From: Dehalococcoidales bacterium
GTDB lineage: Bacteria; Chloroflexota; Dehalococcoidia; Dehalococcoidales; Fen-1064
Direction: 5' to 3'
Length of the DNA: 7,926 nt
Assembly (NCBI GenBank): GCA_028712845.1
Contig: JAQTPO010000091.1
Coordinates: forward strand, 1-7,926
Shown here: in pieces, positions 6,900 to 7,926 of the stretch
Numbering within the stretch: the stretch's first letter is position 1
Layout: each line of letters opens with the position of its first letter
Notes under the pieces: generated by a model
The model's database searches: none
What the model was told of the DNA's origin: nothing
What the model saw: the letters and a program-made list of their open reading frames with translations, nothing else
Program-made: the position numbers and the translations under genes

Positions 6900-7734
6900 C
6901 TGCCTTCTCCAGTTTTGCCTTCAGGCGGGGAACGACTTTTTTTGCTGTCTTATAGCCATGTTCCATCGCTAGCTGATAATTTCCAAAGTTACTGCTATCG
7001 AATTTCGGCATGTCTATCTTGATGTGGAAATCGGAATCTGCCAATGCCCACTGCTGAAGTCGGTTCTGTTTTATAAACTCGATGTGGTTAAGTATATCCA
7101 TTCCGTTCTGGTAGCTGGTATCCGGTGCGGAAAAGAGTTCTATGGAAATAATGAAGTCGGCGCCCTGCTGGCGGAGTTCTGTCACCGGGACATTTGCTAA
7201 CACATAACCGTCCACCAGTAGCTTCTTACCTCTGGGCACGGGCGGGAATATGCCCGGAATAGAGGTGGAAGGGAGAATCCCATCAATCAGCTTGCCCTTC
7301 TTGATTATCACGGTTTTGCCGGTAATGAGGTCAACAGATACGGCGGAGAAAGGGATTTTGGTATCCTCGAATCGCTGCTCCCCGAATATCAGTTTTAGCG
7401 CTTTCAGATTATTATGGTGGGATTGAATCGACTTGCGCATAGCGGCGATATTGCAGACAGCGGCGGTCAACCAGTTTCGCAAAAAAGTCTGGCTTTCCAT
7501 CGTGTTATGGAAGATATTGAAGTAGTTGATATTAACTGCTTTGACCACCTGCTTTGCCAGTTCGGTTATCTTATCTGTGTCCTGATATAAGGCATAGGCG
7601 CCGCCAATCACTGCGCCGATGCTGGTGCCATTTACCATATCTATCTTTATGCCGGCTTCCGTCAGCGCTCGGATAGCCCCGATATGGGCATACCCCATTG
7701 ACCCGCCGCCACTGAGACACAAACCAACTTTCAT
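6892..7734 (-). CDS. Patatin-like phospholipase (intact catalytic dyad)
   Basis: This is a cytoplasmic or membrane-associated lipid acyl hydrolase that would release fatty acids from glycerolipids. The 280 residues contain the full patatin set: oxyanion loop SGGGSMG (8-14), nucleophile elbow GTSIG (36-40) with Ser38, core TSIPGIFPPV (157-166), and DGY (175-177) with the catalytic Asp175. The oxyanion loop has Met where many members have Arg (GGGxRG). No signal peptide or transmembrane segment is seen. ATG 7734 is preferred because the patatin domain starts within the first residues (MKVGLCLSGGG), although the ribosome site is weak. It starts 3 bases after the stop of the upstream gene and overlaps the next patatin by 8 bases, so it is inside one operon. 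Bacterial single-domain patatins of this kind are often labelled RssA-like or NTE-like; the exact substrate is not shown by sequence. Confidence 0.92.
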   Translation of the reverse strand: MKVGLCLSGGGSMGYAHIGAIRALTEAGIKIDMVNGTSIGAVIGGAYALYQDTDKITELAKQVVKAVNINYFNIFHNTMESQTFLRNWLTAAVCNIAAMRKSIQSHHNNLKALKLIFGEQRFEDTKIPFSAVSVDLITGKTVIIKKGKLIDGILPSTSIPGIFPPVPRGKKLLVDGYVLANVPVTELRQQGADFIISIELFSAPDTSYQNGMDILNHIEFIKQNRLQQWALADSDFHIKIDMPKFDSSNFGNYQLAMEHGYKTAKKVVPRLKAKLEKADV

Positions 7735-7737
7735 CGA

Positions 7738-7926
7738 TTACTCAAGCTCCCAATCTCTATAACCTTGCCGGATAACTGCCAGATATTCAGGCGAGGGTTT
7801 ACTTTCATCGGATTGCCGGCGTCTGACATAGGTCACGGCTTTGACAGCTACATCATCTTCATTGAAGACTACTACATTCAGATGGTCGTAGGTATTCGGG
7901 TAATCTTCATAGTGGTCCAGTTTTTG
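7738..7926 (-). CDS. Gamma-glutamylcyclotransferase-like (AIG2/GGCT fold) protein, C-terminal part only
   Basis: The frame is open to the window edge on the minus strand and gives 62 residues before the TAA at 7738-7740; the N-terminus lies beyond the edge. The start of the fragment, LDHYEDYP, matches the LDxxEG region of this family, whose Glu (fragment residue 7) is the catalytic acid/base in human GGCT. A beta-strand stretch (VVVFNEDDVAVKAVTYV) and the common ending PSPEYLAVIRQGYRDWEL follow, as in family members. The family makes 5-oxoproline from gamma-glutamyl compounds or has related cyclotransferase roles; many bacterial copies have no known substrate. The gene ends 3 bases before the intact patatin ATG, so they are probably cotranscribed. 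The glycine-rich N-terminal substrate loop of the family cannot be checked. Confidence 0.8.
   Translation of the reverse strand, partial: QKLDHYEDYPNTYDHLNVVVFNEDDVAVKAVTYVRRRQSDESKPSPEYLAVIRQGYRDWELE

Noticed and set aside
6639..7022. 127-residue plus-strand frame over the junction of the two patatins
   Set aside because: It is antisense to both patatin genes, which carry clear motifs; no domain or ribosome site supports it.

Overview
The window (about 47-50% GC by eye) looks like the chromosome of an anaerobic bacterium. The gene set is a soluble group 3b-type [NiFe] hydrogenase, a clostridial-style ferredoxin, an acyl-CoA dehydrogenase and lipid-cleaving enzymes. Spacing is tight, with strong AAGGAGG-type ribosome binding sites. 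A Dehalococcoidia/Chloroflexota-like or similar subsurface anaerobe is my best guess, but nothing in the window fixes the taxon. No RNA genes, insertion sequences or CRISPR arrays were seen.

Layout. (1) Bases 1-3256, plus strand: the 3' part of a hydrogenase operon. The first gene is cut by the window edge and is an in-frame fusion of the sulfhydrogenase beta (two 4Fe-4S clusters) and gamma (FAD/NAD(P)/2Fe-2S diaphorase) subunits. The small (delta) and large (alpha, NiFe) subunits follow, each overlapping the gene before it. (2) Bases 3289-3324: a 16-bp perfect hairpin that can terminate transcription from both sides. (3) Bases 3348-5224, minus strand: an acyl-CoA dehydrogenase with a C-terminal winged-helix-like extension, followed by a small 4Fe-4S ferredoxin gene split across two frames. 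A sigma70-like promoter with a 17-bp palindromic operator over its -10 box lies upstream (5255-5297). (4) Bases 5336-7926, minus strand: a four-gene cluster of gamma-glutamylcyclotransferase-like protein (cut by the window edge), an intact patatin-like lipase, a second patatin-like protein that lacks canonical catalytic residues, and a glycerophosphodiester phosphodiesterase.

How the genes may work together (inference). The patatin-like lipase would release fatty acids from glycerolipids. The phosphodiesterase would split the deacylated glycerophosphodiester into glycerol-3-phosphate and an alcohol. The acyl-CoA dehydrogenase would oxidise a fatty or branched-chain acyl-CoA, with the ferredoxin as a possible electron carrier. 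The hydrogenase converges on this block from the other side and balances NAD(P)H against H2. Together this would be a lipid-recycling block beside a redox valve, but only gene proximity supports the link.

Points most worth a second look: the frame-broken ferredoxin, the beta-gamma hydrogenase fusion, the active/degenerate patatin pair, the acyl-CoA dehydrogenase extension, and the operator.
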